Source: Planctomycetaceae bacterium
GTDB lineage: Bacteria; Planctomycetota; Planctomycetia; Pirellulales; UBA1268
DNA: 6,171 nucleotides
Assembly: GCA_002862165.1 (NCBI GenBank)
Contig: PKCL01000006.1
Span: 1 to 6,171, forward strand
Direction of reading: 5' to 3'
How positions within the stretch are numbered: the stretch's first letter is position 1; every line of letters starts with the position of its first letter. Of the stretch, positions 6,073 to 6,171 are shown one piece after another. The translations under genes were made by a program, and so were the position numbers. The notes under the pieces were generated by a model, which was not told where the DNA came from, searched no databases, and worked only from the letters and a program-made list of their open reading frames with translations.

Positions 6073-6171
6073 TCAGGCAGCCCGTCGAAATCCTCCCCAC
6101 TCTGCCACCGGTTCATGTGCTAATTCCAGCCATCCATTCACTACAGCTTCCAGCGGCATAAAATCATGCTC
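6073..6171 (-). CDS. C-terminal end of an unidentified protein (partial)
   Basis: An open frame enters from the right edge on the minus strand and ends at TGA (6073-6075), giving 32 residues. It contains MPLEAVVNGWLELA followed by HEPVAEWGGFRRAA. The composition is protein-like, with an amphipathic helix ending in a basic tail, and the other two minus-strand frames are stopped early. The family is not recognisable. It does not look like the end of MurC or Ddl, which are the common neighbours of murB. The start lies outside the window. Confidence 0.5.
   Translation of the reverse strand, partial: EHDFMPLEAVVNGWLELAHEPVAEWGGFRRAA

Noticed and set aside
5995..6078. 8-bp inverted repeat GCCTGATC/GATCAGGC 68 bases apart
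   Set aside because: The arms are far apart, one overlaps the end of a coding region, and GATC-centred matches arise easily by chance.
6073..6171. Identity of the edge gene as murC or ddl
   Set aside because: These are common murB neighbours, but the 32 visible residues do not resemble the C-terminus of either family.
1..6171. Mobile element, CRISPR array, prophage or tRNA
   Set aside because: No transposase motif, spaced repeats, integrase or cloverleaf was seen on either strand.

Overview
The window looks like a piece of a planctomycete chromosome, most like the Pirellulales/Rhodopirellula group. The reasons are the style of several proteins. The HtrA-type protease has two PDZ domains and closes with a KFYILRG segment. 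The MurB ends in a short VELxPxIxVW tail. The FtsQ-like protein has a GSAPG...GEPS block. There is also a small secreted protein ending in YGYDPKTG. This assignment comes from remembered family features, not from a database search. Base composition looks close to balanced, and there are no tRNAs, rRNAs, insertion sequences or CRISPR arrays. It reads as core chromosome rather than an accessory island.

Left half, plus strand: a possible tail of an upstream gene and a terminator-like hairpin (about 1-152), then a secreted trypsin-like HtrA/Deg protease (122-1429). These are followed by a tightly packed set of thiL (thiamine-monophosphate kinase), tsaE (ATPase of tRNA t6A synthesis) and an isochorismatase-family cysteine hydrolase. 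thiL and tsaE overlap, and tsaE abuts the hydrolase, so these three are probably one transcript. Positions 3528-3664 are a convergent intergenic region with only weak inverted repeats.

Right half, minus strand, read from right to left: the last 32 codons of an unidentified gene at the window edge, a 136-base gap, murB (5028-5936), an overlapping ftsQ-like gene (4171-5040), a 119-base gap, and a small exported protein of unknown function (3665-4051). murB followed by ftsQ is a remnant of the division and cell-wall (dcw) cluster, here without an intervening ddl gene.

The most notable observation is in MurB. The fold-defining flavin-binding motifs are intact. However, three places where the family keeps catalytic or substrate-handling residues are all changed: the YR of the YRxS motif is SG, the Ser/Cys before FKNP is Met, and the near-terminal Glu is Arg. 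The reading frame is uninterrupted across all three. Either this is a divergent or catalytically dead MurB kept beside an FtsQ-like division protein, or the lineage has rewired this enzyme. Everything else looks like ordinary housekeeping, with one exported protein family of unknown role.
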